A DNA stretch of 6,824 nucleotides from Lichenicola sp964249915 (GTDB lineage: Bacteria > Pseudomonadota > Alphaproteobacteria > Acetobacterales > Acetobacteraceae). Positions 6,631 to 6,824 of the stretch are shown here, one piece after another (the stretch's first letter is position 1; each line of letters opens with the position of its first letter). The notes below the pieces were generated by a model. That model did no database searches, was not told the DNA's origin, and saw only the letters and a list, made by a program, of their open reading frames with translations. Made by a program: the position numbers and the translations under genes. The stretch covers positions 1 to 6,824 of the forward strand of contig CAXUEL010000185.1 of the NCBI GenBank assembly GCA_964249915.1. Reading direction: 5' to 3'.

Positions 6631-6824
6631 CCAAATGCCAGAGCGGAAGCGCGACGGGGCGCAGGGCGGACGGCCGTCCCCAGTTTCTCCTTTCCGTAGC
6701 CTTGACGCAGGTCGCGTTGGAGCCTAAATCCCCGTTCGCCAGCCGATGGCCCAGAACGCTGTTGCGTTCCCCCACCGGTTCAGCTAGGTTCAGCCCCCCT
6801 ATTCGGGCCTGACCTATCTATCTG
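6631..6824. other. Intergenic stretch at the right edge without a supported gene
   Basis: No frame on either strand here has a plausible start, Shine-Dalgarno and family-like product. A plus-strand 13-codon ATG frame at 6746 has no ribosome site. A 63-codon minus-strand frame (6584-6775) runs across the tetR promoter and looks spurious. GC is somewhat lower than in the genes. Structure is seen only at 6777-6816. If a divergent target of the TetR exists, it would start beyond the window. Confidence 0.5.
6777..6816. repeat. Short direct repeat plus imperfect hairpin
   Basis: GGTTCAGC occurs at 6777 and again at 6787, a 10-bp spacing. The second copy is part of an inverted repeat from 6785 to 6816: TAGGT-(T)-CAG-CCC pairs with GGG-(C)-CTG-ACCTA, 11 pairs with two single-base bulges and an 8-nt loop. 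No T-run follows on either strand, so a terminator call is weak; it could be the 3' end of a gene outside the window or a protein-binding site. Confidence 0.3.

Noticed and set aside
6584..6775. Minus-strand 63-codon frame upstream of tetR
   Set aside because: It spans the tetR promoter and operator-like repeats, matches nothing I recognise and has no clear ribosome site.
6746..6787. Plus-strand 13-codon frame as a leader peptide divergent to tetR
   Set aside because: No Shine-Dalgarno precedes the ATG and no downstream gene is visible to be controlled.

Overview
The window is GC-rich chromosomal DNA of an alphaproteobacterium, most likely of the Rhodospirillales/Acetobacteraceae type. I infer this from protein character (an RNase G-like N-terminus starting MSIRLLAACSPGE, a Dcd with MPDSWIRRM, a 72-residue InfA) and from remembered alphaproteobacterial gene order (murA-his-infA-maf-rng). 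No database was searched. Every supported gene lies on the minus strand, so transcription runs from high to low coordinates.

Right part (about 5876-6824): a TetR/AcrR-family repressor gene. Its upstream region holds a good sigma70-like promoter bracketed by two TGAC/GTCA inverted repeats, which suggests autoregulation. The outermost 190 bases hold no convincing gene. They contain only an imperfect hairpin and a short direct repeat at the edge.

Middle (5494-5800): a complete tRNA-Thr(GGT) gene with encoded CCA and a plausible own promoter. A 71-codon Arg/Ala-rich small gene starts 16 nt past its 3' end.

Housekeeping cluster (28-5414), in transcription order: dcd (dCTP deaminase), murA (first committed step of peptidoglycan synthesis), hisG and hisD (first and last enzymes of histidine synthesis), infA (translation initiation factor IF-1), maf (nucleotide pyrophosphatase) and an RNase G-like gene. 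Junctions are mostly tight: 13 nt dcd/murA, a 4-nt ATGA overlap hisG/hisD, 8 nt infA/maf, 7 nt maf/rng. The larger gaps, 114 nt before hisG and 161 nt before infA, are where separate control would act. Catalytic residues of HisD, MurA, Dcd and Maf appear intact.

Two places are out of the ordinary. First, the hisD-infA gap contains two very short reading frames, each behind a perfect AGGAGG. They are chained by a TGATG junction and then by an 8-nt overlap with the infA start, while infA itself has no visible Shine-Dalgarno. This looks like a possible translational relay controlling IF-1. Second, the RNase G-like frame stops after its S1-like domain. One extra base in a GGG run would explain the stop, so it is either a frameshifted gene or a sequencing indel. 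I saw no mobile element, CRISPR array, phage gene or novel multi-gene system.
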